A stretch of DNA of 64,000 nucleotides from Alphaproteobacteria bacterium (lineage in GTDB: Bacteria > Pseudomonadota > Alphaproteobacteria > Sphingomonadales > Emcibacteraceae). The translations under genes and the position numbers were made by a program. Positions 27,615 to 36,928 of this stretch are shown here, piece after piece. The number at the start of each line of letters is the position of its first letter. Positions within the stretch are counted from its first letter, which is position 1. The DNA is taken from the NCBI GenBank assembly GCA_020446675.1, contig JAGREE010000001.1:1-64000 (forward strand), written 5' to 3'. Below the pieces are notes generated by a model. That model was not told where the DNA came from. It saw only the letters and a list, made by a program, of their open reading frames with translations, and searched no databases.

Positions 27615-27664
27615 CCCATCACATTGCTTGTAGGCAGGGTTTAGCTATCCGAATTTAAAATTTA

Positions 27665-27679
27665 GTTGTAGGAAGCAAC
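27665..27679. promoter_or_regulatory. Operator half-site pair GTTG-N7-CAAC (distal)
   Basis: Same spacing as the stronger site at 27688-27712; the centres are 28 bp apart. Likely second binding site of the MarR-type regulator encoded at 27725. Confidence 0.5.
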
Positions 27680-27687
27680 AAAACTTA

Positions 27688-27712
27688 TTATAGTTGTATT
27701 ATGCAACTATAA
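27688..27712. promoter_or_regulatory. Perfect 9-bp inverted repeat, candidate MarR operator
   Basis: TTATAGTTG-N7-CAACTATAA, ending 12 bp before the regulator ATG. A perfect palindrome with 9-bp arms next to a MarR-family gene strongly suggests autoregulation. Confidence 0.75.
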
Positions 27713-27724
27713 TAAAGGTGAGAT

Positions 27725-28663
27725 ATGACTGAAATCGATGAAAGGCAACTGGCCAATATCCGTGCATCGTCACGAAAGCTGGTTCGTGAACTTGGATTTT
27801 TAAAGTCGACCCTGGCCGATACCCGCTATTCGGCGTCGGCGGTTCACGCACTTATTGAAATCGGGGCCGCGAATAATGGCATGACCGCAAAAGAACTTTC
27901 GGAAATTTTAATGCTTGAAAAATCATCGGTCAGCAGGCTCATTAAAAACCTGATTAGAACCGGGGAAGTGGCAGAATTTAAAGCCAAGGAAGACGGTCGA
28001 CAAAAGGACATAAAATTAACGGATCAGGGCAGACAGACCTTGAAGGACATTAACGCGTTTGCCAGGACAAAGGTTGAAGGGGCGCTTAGCCCGCTTAACC
28101 ATTATTCAAGAAGCGTGATTGAGCTGGGGCTTCAGATTTATTCCGATGCGCTTGATAACAGAAAAGGAAACGCGGATGGACCGCTTATTGAGGAGGGATA
28201 TACCCCTGGTCTGATCGGCGGAATTGCGGCATTACACGGCACTTTATATCAGGATATTGTCGATTTTGGTGTAACGTTTGAAGCAAAGGTGGCAACCGGT
28301 CTTGCCGAATTTATGCCGCGGATAGGCAACGCCCGGAACAATAGCTGGTTTGTGCGGGAAGGAAACAGGATCGCCGCGGGGATAACAATCGACGGTGAAG
28401 ATCTGGGCGATAATATTGCCCATTTAAGATGGTTTATTGTTGATAAGTCGCTGCAGTCGTCCGGCGTCGGTAAACGACTGCTATTTGAGGCGATCAAATT
28501 TTGTCAAAATCAGGGTTTTAAGCAAATTGATCTCTGGACTTTTAAAGGGCTTGATGCGGCGCGCTCATTATATGAACGAAACGGCTTTAAGCTTGTTGAT
28601 GAATATCCCGATAGCCACTGGGGGGCAGAGGTGCTTGAGCAGAAATTTGTAAAATTACTCTGA
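27725..28663 (+). CDS. MarR-type regulator fused to GNAT acetyltransferase
   Basis: A 312-residue two-domain protein. Residues about 5-145 form a winged-helix MarR domain (MTAKELSEILMLEKSSVSRLIKNL is the recognition region, in parts). Residues about 155-312 form a GNAT domain with the acetyl-CoA loop SSGVGKRLLFEAI and the late block SLYERNGFKLVDEYP. Such fusions are known in proteobacteria; the acetyltransferase may act on a small molecule that the regulator senses. Two GTTG-N7-CAAC sites lie immediately upstream. No obvious target gene follows on the same strand. Confidence 0.9.
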   Translation: MTEIDERQLANIRASSRKLVRELGFLKSTLADTRYSASAVHALIEIGAANNGMTAKELSEILMLEKSSVSRLIKNLIRTGEVAEFKAKEDGRQKDIKLTDQGRQTLKDINAFARTKVEGALSPLNHYSRSVIELGLQIYSDALDNRKGNADGPLIEEGYTPGLIGGIAALHGTLYQDIVDFGVTFEAKVATGLAEFMPRIGNARNNSWFVREGNRIAAGITIDGEDLGDNIAHLRWFIVDKSLQSSGVGKRLLFEAIKFCQNQGFKQIDLWTFKGLDAARSLYERNGFKLVDEYPDSHWGAEVLEQKFVKLL

Positions 28664-28667
28664 GCCT

Positions 28668-29390
28668 TTACTGCGGCAGCGGTAGCCCCGCATATTCATA
28701 TGATCGGTCTAAGCCGCGTTCGGCAATAGTGGTCAGCTTACTTGGTTCGTTTTTCCATGCTTCAATGCGCTGATCGCTTGTTTTAATCTGATCTTCTGAA
28801 AGGTTTTCGTCGATCTGCGTAATAATTGGCTGGAAGGTTTCATTAAGTTCCGGGTTATTATCTTTAAGATATAGTTTCAGATAGGTTCTGGCATTAACCA
28901 GGTCCTGTACCACCATATCACCACGAAAATTAATCAGGGCCATCGTCTGAAGCGCCTGCAGGTTGCCCTGTTTTGCTGCCAGTTCCAGATAATATGTGCC
29001 ACGGTCAGGATTGCCGAAATTATAATACATAATCGCCAGATTATATTGCGCGGGCGCATAGCCGCTGTCGGCAGCAAATTTGGTATTCTGAAAGGCTTTC
29101 TGCGGGTCTGCGTCAACTATTTCCCCTTCCTGTCCGGTATAGAAATAGCCAAGTTCGTAAGCACCAAGCGGGTATTTGGCTTCAGCGGATTTCTGGAACC
29201 ATTTTAAGGCTTCATCCTTATTGATTTCGGTTCCGACACCATAATTATAAAAATTGCCCAGATGATAGGCGGCTTCCCCGTCTCCGGTTTGTGCCATTTC
29301 AGTGATTTTGTTAAATAGGGCCGAATAATCCTGCGCGAAGGCAGCAGTATTCAAAAGAAGAAATAGAGCGCAGAACAATAATTTTTTCAT
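28668..29390 (-). CDS. Exported Sel1-repeat protein
   Basis: A 240-residue periplasmic protein. Residues 1-19 are a signal peptide (LLFCALFLLLNTAAFA). Several Sel1-like TPR repeats follow (EAAYHLGNFYNYGVGTE, YPLGAYELGYFYTG, APAQYNLAIMYYNFG), then a less regular helical C-terminus. Sel1 solenoids act as protein-protein scaffolds. Two other Sel1 proteins lie at 57800 and 59572. Its partner is not evident; it is convergent with the MarR-GNAT gene, 4 bp apart. Confidence 0.88.
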   Translation of the reverse strand: MKKLLFCALFLLLNTAAFAQDYSALFNKITEMAQTGDGEAAYHLGNFYNYGVGTEINKDEALKWFQKSAEAKYPLGAYELGYFYTGQEGEIVDADPQKAFQNTKFAADSGYAPAQYNLAIMYYNFGNPDRGTYYLELAAKQGNLQALQTMALINFRGDMVVQDLVNARTYLKLYLKDNNPELNETFQPIITQIDENLSEDQIKTSDQRIEAWKNEPSKLTTIAERGLDRSYEYAGLPLPQ

Positions 29391-29582
29391 GATATTTTCC
29401 GTGAAGTGAATTGAACAGCGTTATAAACTTAAATCATCCGTTCCTCAACTGAAATAACGGTTAATGATCACGTATAATTTGCTTTTAATTAGTAAATCTC
29501 ATCATATCCTCTTCAGGATAATGGCAGAAACTGATTATGAAACGCGACGATAACTTTTCTGACCCTGACTTAATAAATTATC

Positions 29583-31271
29583 TTAGGTAATGGAGCGCGG
29601 CAGAATTACCGTAAAACAGGTCCCGATATCCTTTTGGCTGTCAACGCTGACAGTGCCATTTTGTAATTCGGTCAGTTTCTTCACAATGGTCAGGCCAAGA
29701 CCGACCCCTTCGTGGGTGCGCATATATGATGAATTTATCTGCTTGAAGGGCTGGAAAATAGCATCAATTTCATGTTTATCTATTCCCACACCCTGATCGG
29801 AAATGGTCATTCTTATATTTTTTTCAGTTGAAATCAGGGCAATTTTAATTATGCCGCCATGATGGGAAAATTTAATAGCATTGGACAACAGATTAAAGGT
29901 GATTTGCCGGCACATTTTTGGATCAAGAATGACATCATCAATATCCGGTTCAATTTCTGAAATGACTTTAATATTTTTCTGGACCGCTTTTTTTGAAAGA
30001 GAATTTATAGAGTCGTAAATCACATCGGAAAATGAAAAGCTGCTGATCAATGGATCCATCGCATCCATTTCCAGTCTTGATGTATCCAGAATGTCTTCAA
30101 TAAGGGCGAGCAGATGTTCACCACTGCTGTTTATGATTTCCGCATATTCCTTAAATTTTGCGTCTTCAGTCGTGCCTAATGTGTTGTCTTTTAACATTGA
30201 GCTAAACCCAATAATGGCATTAAGCGGGGTCCGGAGTTCATGGCTGACGACAGCCAGAAACTGCGTTTTTGCCATGTTAGCCTGCTCCGCTCGGGTTTTG
30301 GCGATGATCAGTTCCTGTTCGTTAAGCCAGCTTTCTGTAATATCCTGCACGGTGCCATCGATCCATACGGCTTTGCCTTTATCGTCCCTGAAAACTTCGC
30401 CAATTTCGCGCACCACTTTTTCCGTGCCATCGGGACAAATTATCCTGTGAGTTATGGAATAGGGAATATCGTCCTCAACTGCCGCAATCACGGCTTTTTC
30501 AACGTTGTCCCTATCATCCGGATGAATTCTGTCAAGAAAGGCTTCATAATTTGCCTTGAACTGATGTTTTTTAAGGCCGAAAATATTATAAATTTCGTCG
30601 GACCAGATCAGCTCATTGGTGTCAATTCTCCACTCCCAATTACCCAGATGGGCTATTTTTTGGGCACGGGAAAGCCGTTCTTTACTTTCAATAAGCTGCT
30701 TATTGGCTTCGATCCGCCGGGTTACATCACGCAGCATAACAATATAAACATCCTCACTATCAATGTTTATTTTTGCGACCGATGCCGTTGCCGGAAAAAT
30801 ATCCCCATTTTTACGTTTGGCACTGATATCGCTACGCTGGTCCATGGATAAAGTCGTATCGCCGGAATTCACAAAATTTCTGATATGTTCTGTGTGGGCT
30901 TTTATGGCTTTTTCAGGGAGGAGAATATTAAGATGCTTTCCTATAACCTCGTCCTGCTGATAGCCGAATATTTTATGGGCATTGCCGTTCATATAAAGAA
31001 TATTCAAATCGGCATCGAATGTAATAACGGCTTGCGGCGCCAGTTCAAGAAGGGTTTTTTGCCTTAATTCTGATGCACGCAGTTCTTCCATGGTCATCGT
31101 TTTTTCAGTATTTGCCTTTTCAGCGGCGGCCTGTGCATTTTGGGCTTTTTCCCTTTCCGCCAGTAATGCCTTTTTAAATTTCTTGTGTTTTTTAATTTCC
31201 TGACTTTGTTTATAAAGCCAGAGCAGAATTGCAAAAAAAACGAAAATGGCCAAAAGTGAAACGTTCCACAA
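29583..31271 (-). CDS. PAS-PAS sensor histidine kinase, N-terminally truncated
   Basis: A 562-residue kinase from a TTG codon. Order: one membrane helix (about 4-20), a charged coiled coil (25-70), PAS domain 1 (72-186), PAS domain 2 with PAC block (205-312), HisKA with phospho-acceptor His344 in VVSHELRTPLNAI, and the ATPase domain (445-560) with N, G1 and G2 boxes (NLLSNAIKFSHHGG, SDQGVGI, EGVGLGLTIVKKL). No response regulator is adjacent. In the same frame upstream, codons from 31448 encode a signal/membrane segment and loop, but a TAA at 31293-31295 breaks them off. The TTG start has no clear ribosome site, so the gene may be damaged. Confidence 0.85.
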   Translation of the reverse strand: MWNVSLLAIFVFFAILLWLYKQSQEIKKHKKFKKALLAEREKAQNAQAAAEKANTEKTMTMEELRASELRQKTLLELAPQAVITFDADLNILYMNGNAHKIFGYQQDEVIGKHLNILLPEKAIKAHTEHIRNFVNSGDTTLSMDQRSDISAKRKNGDIFPATASVAKINIDSEDVYIVMLRDVTRRIEANKQLIESKERLSRAQKIAHLGNWEWRIDTNELIWSDEIYNIFGLKKHQFKANYEAFLDRIHPDDRDNVEKAVIAAVEDDIPYSITHRIICPDGTEKVVREIGEVFRDDKGKAVWIDGTVQDITESWLNEQELIIAKTRAEQANMAKTQFLAVVSHELRTPLNAIIGFSSMLKDNTLGTTEDAKFKEYAEIINSSGEHLLALIEDILDTSRLEMDAMDPLISSFSFSDVIYDSINSLSKKAVQKNIKVISEIEPDIDDVILDPKMCRQITFNLLSNAIKFSHHGGIIKIALISTEKNIRMTISDQGVGIDKHEIDAIFQPFKQINSSYMRTHEGVGLGLTIVKKLTELQNGTVSVDSQKDIGTCFTVILPRSIT

Positions 31272-31292
31272 TATACTAAAATCGACCGGTGT

Positions 31293-31448
31293 TTATGCGG
31301 GTTCGGTTATTGGTGAACTTATTGATGGATTTCGCATATTGAATGCGTTATCCTGAGCCATCGCGAATAGCGGTATTATTGACGAAAATAGCAGAGATAG
31401 TATCCAGATTAATATTATTACTGTTATTTTTAATTTATATAAATTCAT
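31293..31448 (-). pseudogene. Severed N-terminus of the histidine kinase
   Basis: From the ATG at 31448, 51 codons encode MNLYKLKITVIILIW, a hydrophobic segment ending LFSSIIPLFAMAQ, and a short polar loop, then TAA. The next codon after the stop continues in frame (TPVDFSIL) into the second membrane helix of the kinase at 31271. The natural protein would have two membrane helices around a loop of about 35 residues. A run of G (GGGGGG) lies upstream as a possible ribosome site. Either a true nonsense mutation or a sequencing error. Confidence 0.75.
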
Positions 31449-31538
31449 CAAGATTTTTCCCCCCAAAAAACCATAGATGTATTAGTAATACATGATTAAC
31501 CTTTAAACAATAGTAAACAGTTCAAATTGTATTTTTTT

Positions 31539-31742
31539 TTAGGGGCTATTCAGCAGCTGTTTTTTGGCAGGACCGGAGCCGGCAATGACAATTTTTAGGT
31601 CCGGTATTTTTTTTCGGGCACGGTCCATAATTTCAGGCAATTCAAAGACGCCTTTTTCCCGGCTTAAGCGACAGGCAATAAAAAGAATTGGGGTGCTCTG
31701 ACTGGCACCGGGGACGATGTCGGCTTTTTGATGGGGTCGATA
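31539..31742 (-). pseudogene. Glycosyltransferase group 1 (GT4) fragment
   Basis: The minus strand is open without a start codon from 31742 to the stop at 31539. It reads ADIVPGASQSTPILFIAC, RLSREKGVFELPEIMDRA and KKIPDLKIVIAGSGP. This is the start of the C-terminal Rossmann half of GT-B glycosyltransferases (hinge, SREKG donor-site entry, and the VIAGSGP strand-loop). It then ends after a few residues, so the catalytic E-x7-E region is missing. A remnant of a deleted gene between the kinase and the amidohydrolase. Confidence 0.7.
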
Positions 31743-31788
31743 CTATACTATTTCAGAAAAAAGACAGTTTTAAGTCGTTACCCGCCCG

Positions 31789-33234
31789 TTATTTCCTACG
31801 GCTTTGGTTTAGCGCGTTTCTTTTTTCTCTTGCAACGCGAAGGAATTCATCAAGCGCGGCGCGGTCAAAAAACTCACCATTATTGATTACGGCATAAATA
31901 TCCTGTGTTGATCTGATATTTTCCAGTGGATTGCTGTTCAGGACGACGATATCGGCTTCCTTACCCTGTTTTAAGGTCGACAGGCGGTCCAGTTTACCCA
32001 TAAATTTGGCATTATTGATGGTTGCCGCCTGTAATGCCTGCAGTGTGGTCAGGCCGGCATCCTGGAAATAGCCCAGCTCTTCATGAATGGCGAGGGCCGG
32101 GTAAACATAGGTATTAACGGGGGCGGAATCACTACCGGCAAGAATTAACATGCCCGCGTTCTGTACATGGGGAAGCTGGCTTGCCACCAGTTCATAGCTT
32201 TTTATTTTACGGGCCTTATCGGCAGGTGTGTCGTTGGCCATCCTGTCAATGCGCCACTGGTATTTGGCAACAAAAAGATCGGTCAAATACTGGCGGAATG
32301 GATGATTATTTTCCGTTTCCGGGTCAAAATAGGTTAGTTTTTTACTGCCGATCAATGTGGGGCATACGGCGACATTTTTTGCGGCCAGGGAACGATAGGC
32401 CGCATCGGCGCGGTCCTGATCAAAATTATTGATATAGGAAAGCTGGGCTTCAGACGTGGTCATTTCCCCGGCTTTAATTTTTTCAACCAAGGGTCTTTCA
32501 TCACTGCCGAGCCGAAGCAGATAATGCGCATGCTCAATACTGGAAAGGCCGGCATCGGCCACATCGCTGATGACCAGATCATAGGGAATATGGGCCGAAA
32601 CGATATAGCCACGGTCATGGGATTTCTGCACGCTTTTTAAAAAGAGATCGCCTTTTAAGGCATTGTCAGTAATTTTAACAAGATCAACTTTGTAATTGTC
32701 CAGTTTGACCAGCATCTGGTCCAGTTCATCTTCGTTGGCAATTTCCAGATCATCAGGCCAGATGGAGCCAATCCCTTCGAGTTTGCGCCCGGCAGTGAAA
32801 ATTTCGGGCCCGAATAATTCACCGCGATTTATTTGATCGCGCCAGGCAAGAACCTGTTCCCCAAGGTCGCTGGCCATATCGCGCACGGTCGTGATGCCAT
32901 AGGCAATATAAACAGGGAAGAGGGCTTTATTATCTTCAATCAGATCCTTTCCTTCAATATGGACATGATTATCCCAAAGGCCCGGAATGATATATTTTCC
33001 GCTTAAATTTACCTGCCTTTTTCCCTGATGGGCACTGGCCGCTGCGGCATTCCCGACAAAGGATATCCGGTTTTTATCAATCGCCAGAATACCATTCTGG
33101 GTTATTTTTCCGGTTTCCACATCAATGATATTGGCCCCAGTCAGCAACAGATCATGGGTTTGCTGTGCATGGGTAATAGATTGGCTTTTTACAAAAAAAA
33201 GCAGAGCTATAAGCGGCATTAAATATTTTTTCAT
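31789..33234 (-). CDS. Exported amidohydrolase
   Basis: A 481-residue metal-dependent hydrolase of the imidazolonepropionase/prolidase-like amidohydrolase group. The leader MKKYLMPLIALLFFVKS targets export. PGLWDNHVHIEG holds the metal HxH, SAHIPYD and SIEHAHYLL further His ligands, LAGSDSAPV the final Asp, and LQAATINNAKFMG with KEADIVVL close the small beta domain. The ATG at 33234 follows a GAGGGG site; the frame from 33264 has none. Substrate unknown; exported relatives degrade peptides or xenobiotics. Confidence 0.9.
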   Translation of the reverse strand: MKKYLMPLIALLFFVKSQSITHAQQTHDLLLTGANIIDVETGKITQNGILAIDKNRISFVGNAAAASAHQGKRQVNLSGKYIIPGLWDNHVHIEGKDLIEDNKALFPVYIAYGITTVRDMASDLGEQVLAWRDQINRGELFGPEIFTAGRKLEGIGSIWPDDLEIANEDELDQMLVKLDNYKVDLVKITDNALKGDLFLKSVQKSHDRGYIVSAHIPYDLVISDVADAGLSSIEHAHYLLRLGSDERPLVEKIKAGEMTTSEAQLSYINNFDQDRADAAYRSLAAKNVAVCPTLIGSKKLTYFDPETENNHPFRQYLTDLFVAKYQWRIDRMANDTPADKARKIKSYELVASQLPHVQNAGMLILAGSDSAPVNTYVYPALAIHEELGYFQDAGLTTLQALQAATINNAKFMGKLDRLSTLKQGKEADIVVLNSNPLENIRSTQDIYAVINNGEFFDRAALDEFLRVAREKRNALNQSRRK

Positions 33235-33344
33235 CGAACGACCCCTCGAAAGCGAAAACCCCAATCGGGTTTAGCTTAATTGATTAAATAAATTAATCAA
33301 GCCGGGCAGGGGCTTTATCGCACTTAAAAAAATCGGTACGGATA

Positions 33345-34448
33345 TTAATTTGCAAAGCGGAAATGCATGATATCACCGTCGGCGACGATATATTCCTTGC
33401 CTTCAAGGCGCATTTTTCCGGCATCCTTGGCCCCGTTTTCACCGCCAAACTTCACATAATCAGCATAGGCAATGGTTTCAGCACGGATAAAGCCGGTTTC
33501 AAAGTCGGTATGGATGACACCGGCGGCTTTTGGTGCTTTTGTATTGCGGGTAATGGTCCAGGCGCGGGCCTCTTTAGGACCAATGGTGAAATAGGTGATC
33601 AGCTGTAGCAGGTCATATCCGGCGCGGATTACACGGCCAAGACCGGTTTCGCCAAGACCAAGATCAGCCAGAAACATTTTCTGTTCCTCCGGATCATCAA
33701 GCTGGGCGATTTCCTCTTCTAGTGAGGCGCAGATTTTTACGGTGACGGCCTCTTCCGAAGCCGCTTTTTGCTCAACCTGGCGGGTCAGATCATTTCCGTC
33801 AACAGTGTCTTCCTCGTTAACGTTGCACACATAAAGCACCGGTTTTGTTGTGATCAGCTGTAAACCGTCCAGCAGTCTTTGTTCTTCATCATCCTTGATA
33901 ACCACGTTACGGGCGGGTTTTCCCGCTTCCAGCACGACTAGGCAACGCTCCACCATGGCCATGATAGCTTTTGCTTCCTTATCCTGACCACGGATACGGC
34001 GTTCGAGACCGGATTTTCTTTTTTCAAGGCTTTCCATATCGGAAAGCATCAGTTCGGTTTCAACTGTTTCGGCGTCAGCAATCGGGTCAATTTTTCCTTC
34101 AACATGGGTGATATCATCATTTTCAAAGCATCTCAGCACATGAATGATGGCGTCCACTTCACGGATATTACCCAGAAACTGGTTGCCCAGTCCTTCGCCC
34201 TTGGACGCGCCACGGACAAGTCCGGCAATATCAACAAAGGAAAGCTGGGTCGGGATAATTTGTTTTGAATGGGCTATTGCGGCAAGCGTATTAAGGCGCG
34301 GGTCCGGAACAGGCACCTGTCCCACATTGGGCTCAATTGTGCAGAACGGATAATTGGCTGCTGCTGCCTGCGCGGTGTTGGTCAGCGCATTAAACAGGGT
34401 CGATTTTCCCACATTGGGAAGCCCCACAATACCACACTTAAATCCCAT
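33345..34448 (-). CDS. ychF: Redox-regulated ribosome-binding ATPase YchF
   Basis: A 367-residue Obg-family P-loop protein with ATP preference. GLPNVGKSTLFNALT is the P-loop, FVDIAGLVRGASKGEGLGNQFL (in parts) spans G2 and G3, and YVCNVNEED replaces the usual NKxD as is typical of YchF. The C-terminal TGS-like domain runs through KAAGVIHTDFETGFIRAE. It binds 70S ribosomes and affects translation and oxidative stress. Start and pth stop overlap as TAATG. Last gene of prs-rplY-pth-ychF. Confidence 0.97.
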   Translation of the reverse strand: MGFKCGIVGLPNVGKSTLFNALTNTAQAAAANYPFCTIEPNVGQVPVPDPRLNTLAAIAHSKQIIPTQLSFVDIAGLVRGASKGEGLGNQFLGNIREVDAIIHVLRCFENDDITHVEGKIDPIADAETVETELMLSDMESLEKRKSGLERRIRGQDKEAKAIMAMVERCLVVLEAGKPARNVVIKDDEEQRLLDGLQLITTKPVLYVCNVNEEDTVDGNDLTRQVEQKAASEEAVTVKICASLEEEIAQLDDPEEQKMFLADLGLGETGLGRVIRAGYDLLQLITYFTIGPKEARAWTITRNTKAPKAAGVIHTDFETGFIRAETIAYADYVKFGGENGAKDAGKMRLEGKEYIVADGDIMHFRFAN

Positions 34449-35071
34449 TACTTGTTTTCCTTGCCGTTATTATCTGTGTTTTTCTTTTTTGAATTATTTT
34501 CATTGGGTTTCAGGATCAGGCCGATTTCATTTAAAAAATCAATGCCGTCACGGGACGTGAGCTTATCTGCGGCACGGCCAACTGCATCAAGCAGCGGGTC
34601 AAGCCATTTTTCATCATTTTTGCTGAAATCCCCAAGCACATGACCGGTCACCATGGATTTATCACCGGGATGACCAATGCCAAGACGGATGCGGTGATAA
34701 TTTTTATTAATAAACTGGTCAATGCTGCGCAGGCCGTTATGGCCGGCATTGCCGCCACCGGTTTTAAATTTTATTTTTCCGGGGGCAATGTCCAGTTCAT
34801 CATAAAAGACAAAAATATCCTCTGGCTGAATTTTATAAAAACTGGCAATTTCACCAACCGATTTACCGGACTGGTTCATGAATGTGAGGGGCTTTAGGAT
34901 AAATGCTTTTTCGCCGCCAAGGGTTCCTTCGTAAAGGGCGCCTTGAAATTTCATTTTCGGTTCTGAAAAATTATGGCGGAGAATAATTTCATCCACCGCC
35001 ATAAACCCAATATTATGCCGGTTGTTTTCGTACTTTATGCCGGGATTTCCCAGGCCAACGATCAGCAACAT
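34448..35071 (-). CDS. pth: Peptidyl-tRNA hydrolase
   Basis: A 207-residue enzyme freeing tRNA from stalled peptidyl-tRNA. GLGNPGIKYENNRHNIGF holds the catalytic His and Asn, LTFMNQSGKSVGE the second conserved block, and FKTGGGNAGHNGLRSI the Gly-rich region. The C-terminus adds a Lys/Asn-rich tail. It lies 26 bp after rplY, and its stop is fused to the ychF start. Confidence 0.96.
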   Translation of the reverse strand: MLLIVGLGNPGIKYENNRHNIGFMAVDEIILRHNFSEPKMKFQGALYEGTLGGEKAFILKPLTFMNQSGKSVGEIASFYKIQPEDIFVFYDELDIAPGKIKFKTGGGNAGHNGLRSIDQFINKNYHRIRLGIGHPGDKSMVTGHVLGDFSKNDEKWLDPLLDAVGRAADKLTSRDGIDFLNEIGLILKPNENNSKKKNTDNNGKENK

Positions 35072-35097
35072 GGCATTATCCTTTTATCGAGGAGCGC

Positions 35098-35751
35098 TTA
35101 TTCCTCAGATTTCTGGGAAATTGCTTCAACCTCTACGCTTTGCTCTTCATCATCGTCCTCATCAGCTTCATCTGACTTAAGACCGCTTGGTGCAGCGATG
35201 GTGGCGATTGTAAAGTCGCGGTCGTCAATAACCGGTGTTACGCCCTCAGGCAGGTTGATTGATGAAATATGAACACTGTCGCCCATTTCAAGTCCGGTAA
35301 GATCAATGATAATTGATTCCGGAATGGCGTTAGCAGGACAGTAAAGTTCAATGTCGTGGCGAACGGCGTTAATGATACCGCCTTTTCTAAGGCCAGGACA
35401 TTCTTCATCATTGATAAAGTGAACTGGTACGTTAATGGCGATCATGGCATCCTGTGCCAGACGAAGGAAATCCACATGCAGTGGCCAATCGCTCACCGGG
35501 TGGAATTGTACGTCACGTGGAAGAACCAATTGTTTTTTACCTTCAACTTCAATGTCGTAAGTTGAACTTAAAAAATGACCGGTATCCAGAAGTTTTCTGA
35601 TATCAATCAGGCTGACGGTGATTTTTGTTACTTCTTTTTTTGCGCCGTATATTACTGCCGGAATTCTGCCATCTCTACGTATTGCACGAGAGGACCCCTT
35701 ACCCGCTTTGGTGCGCACTTCAGCTTTAATAACTGTATTAGTTTTAGCCAT
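35098..35751 (-). CDS. rplY: 50S ribosomal protein L25/general stress protein Ctc
   Basis: A 217-residue L25 of the long TL5/CTC type that binds 5S rRNA. The N-terminal domain has KAGKGSSRAIRRDGRIPAVIYG, with YDIEVEGKK and the C-terminal beta domain (LPEGVTPVIDDRDFTIATI). It ends in an acidic tail (DEADEDDDEEQ). The ATG at 35751 follows GGAGAA; the longer frame from 35868 adds an unlikely hydrophobic extension. Middle of the prs-rplY-pth-ychF cluster. Confidence 0.95.
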   Translation of the reverse strand: MAKTNTVIKAEVRTKAGKGSSRAIRRDGRIPAVIYGAKKEVTKITVSLIDIRKLLDTGHFLSSTYDIEVEGKKQLVLPRDVQFHPVSDWPLHVDFLRLAQDAMIAINVPVHFINDEECPGLRKGGIINAVRHDIELYCPANAIPESIIIDLTGLEMGDSVHISSINLPEGVTPVIDDRDFTIATIAAPSGLKSDEADEDDDEEQSVEVEAISQKSEE

Positions 35752-35899
35752 TGCTATTCTCCAAAAATTAAAAAAGATACCGGCCTCCAGGGGTGCCAAT
35801 ATCAAAGGGCCTGTGATCATGATGATACAGACCCTTATGAGCGCCGCTTTTAACGCCTTTATGCGCAAAACTCAACGCTTTTTTTTATTTTTTAGCCTT

Positions 35900-36835
35900 T
35901 TATTCAAACAGGACGGAAACGGAGCTTTCCTCATGGATGCGGCGGATTGCTTTGGCGAAGAGAGGGGCGATGCTGATCTGGATAATTTTTTTGCAGCCTT
36001 CGACCCGATCCGTTGCCTGAATTGAATTGGTGGTAACCACATGTTCAAGCACTGAATCATTGATCCTTTCGATGGCAGGACCGGAGAAAACACCATGAGA
36101 GACATAGGCACTTGCCGATTTTGCCCCGTGGGCGATCAGCGCACCCGCAGCGTTACAGAGGGTTCCGGCGCTATCAACAATGTCGTCAACAAAGACGCAG
36201 TGATACCCTTCCACTTCACCGATCACATTCATCACTTCCGAAATGCCGGCTTTTTCACGGCGTTTGTCGATGATGGCAAGGGGGACACCCATTTTGCTGG
36301 CATAGGCACGGGCCCGAACCACACCGCCAACATCCGGGGACACAATCATTAGTTTTTCCCGGTCAGCATATCGCTGCATGATATCTTCAATCAATACTGG
36401 GGACGCGAACAGGTTATCGGTCGGAATATCAAAAAAGCCCTGAATCTGCCCGGCGTGGAGATCCATGGTCAGGACCTTGTCTGCACCGGCCGTGGTGATC
36501 AGATTGGCAACCAGTTTTGCGCTGATCGGCGTACGGGGGCCGGGTTTGCGGTCCTGCCGCGCATAGCCGAAATAGGGAATGACGGCAACAATCCGTTTTG
36601 CTGATGCCCGTTTAAGCGCATCAATAACAATCAGCAGTTCCATAACATTATCGTTGGTGGGGCTTGAGGTCGGCTGAATGACATAGACATCCTCGCCGCG
36701 GACATTTTCCTGAATTTCGACCCATATTTCCTGATCAGAAAACCTTTTGATGTTTGCTCTTGTAAGTTCCATGCCGAGATGGGTTGCGATAGAGTCGGCG
36801 AGTGGAATGTTACTATTGCCGGAAATAAGTTTCAT
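35900..36835 (-). CDS. prs: Ribose-phosphate pyrophosphokinase
   Basis: A 311-residue PRPP synthase, first gene of the cluster. [20 protein letters not shown] and [24 protein letters not shown] (in parts) bind ATP and metal, [18 protein letters not shown] follows, and [17 protein letters not shown] is the PRPP loop. Makes PRPP from ribose-5-phosphate and ATP for nucleotide, His and Trp synthesis and for Apt (26846). The 148-base gap before rplY is larger than the others in the cluster. Confidence 0.97.
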   Translation of the reverse strand: MKLISGNSNIPLADSIATHLGMELTRANIKRFSDQEIWVEIQENVRGEDVYVIQPTSSPTNDNVMELLIVIDALKRASAKRIVAVIPYFGYARQDRKPGPRTPISAKLVANLITTAGADKVLTMDLHAGQIQGFFDIPTDNLFASPVLIEDIMQRYADREKLMIVSPDVGGVVRARAYASKMGVPLAIIDKRREKAGISEVMNVIGEVEGYHCVFVDDIVDSAGTLCNAAGALIAHGAKSASAYVSHGVFSGPAIERINDSVLEHVVTTNSIQATDRVEGCKKIIQISIAPLFAKAIRRIHEESSVSVLFE

Positions 36836-36928
36836 ATTTCAAAAGTCCCATTAGAGTTTCCAGAAATGTTATTTTTCTTATACAGATATTTTTTTAAAAA
36901 GCGAGTATGAATTACTATTTTTTTGACA

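Noticed and set aside
29537..29590. 17-codon frame MKRDDNFSDPDL on the plus strand
   Set aside because: Too short, with a poor ribosome site, and it overlaps the kinase stop; nothing supports expression.
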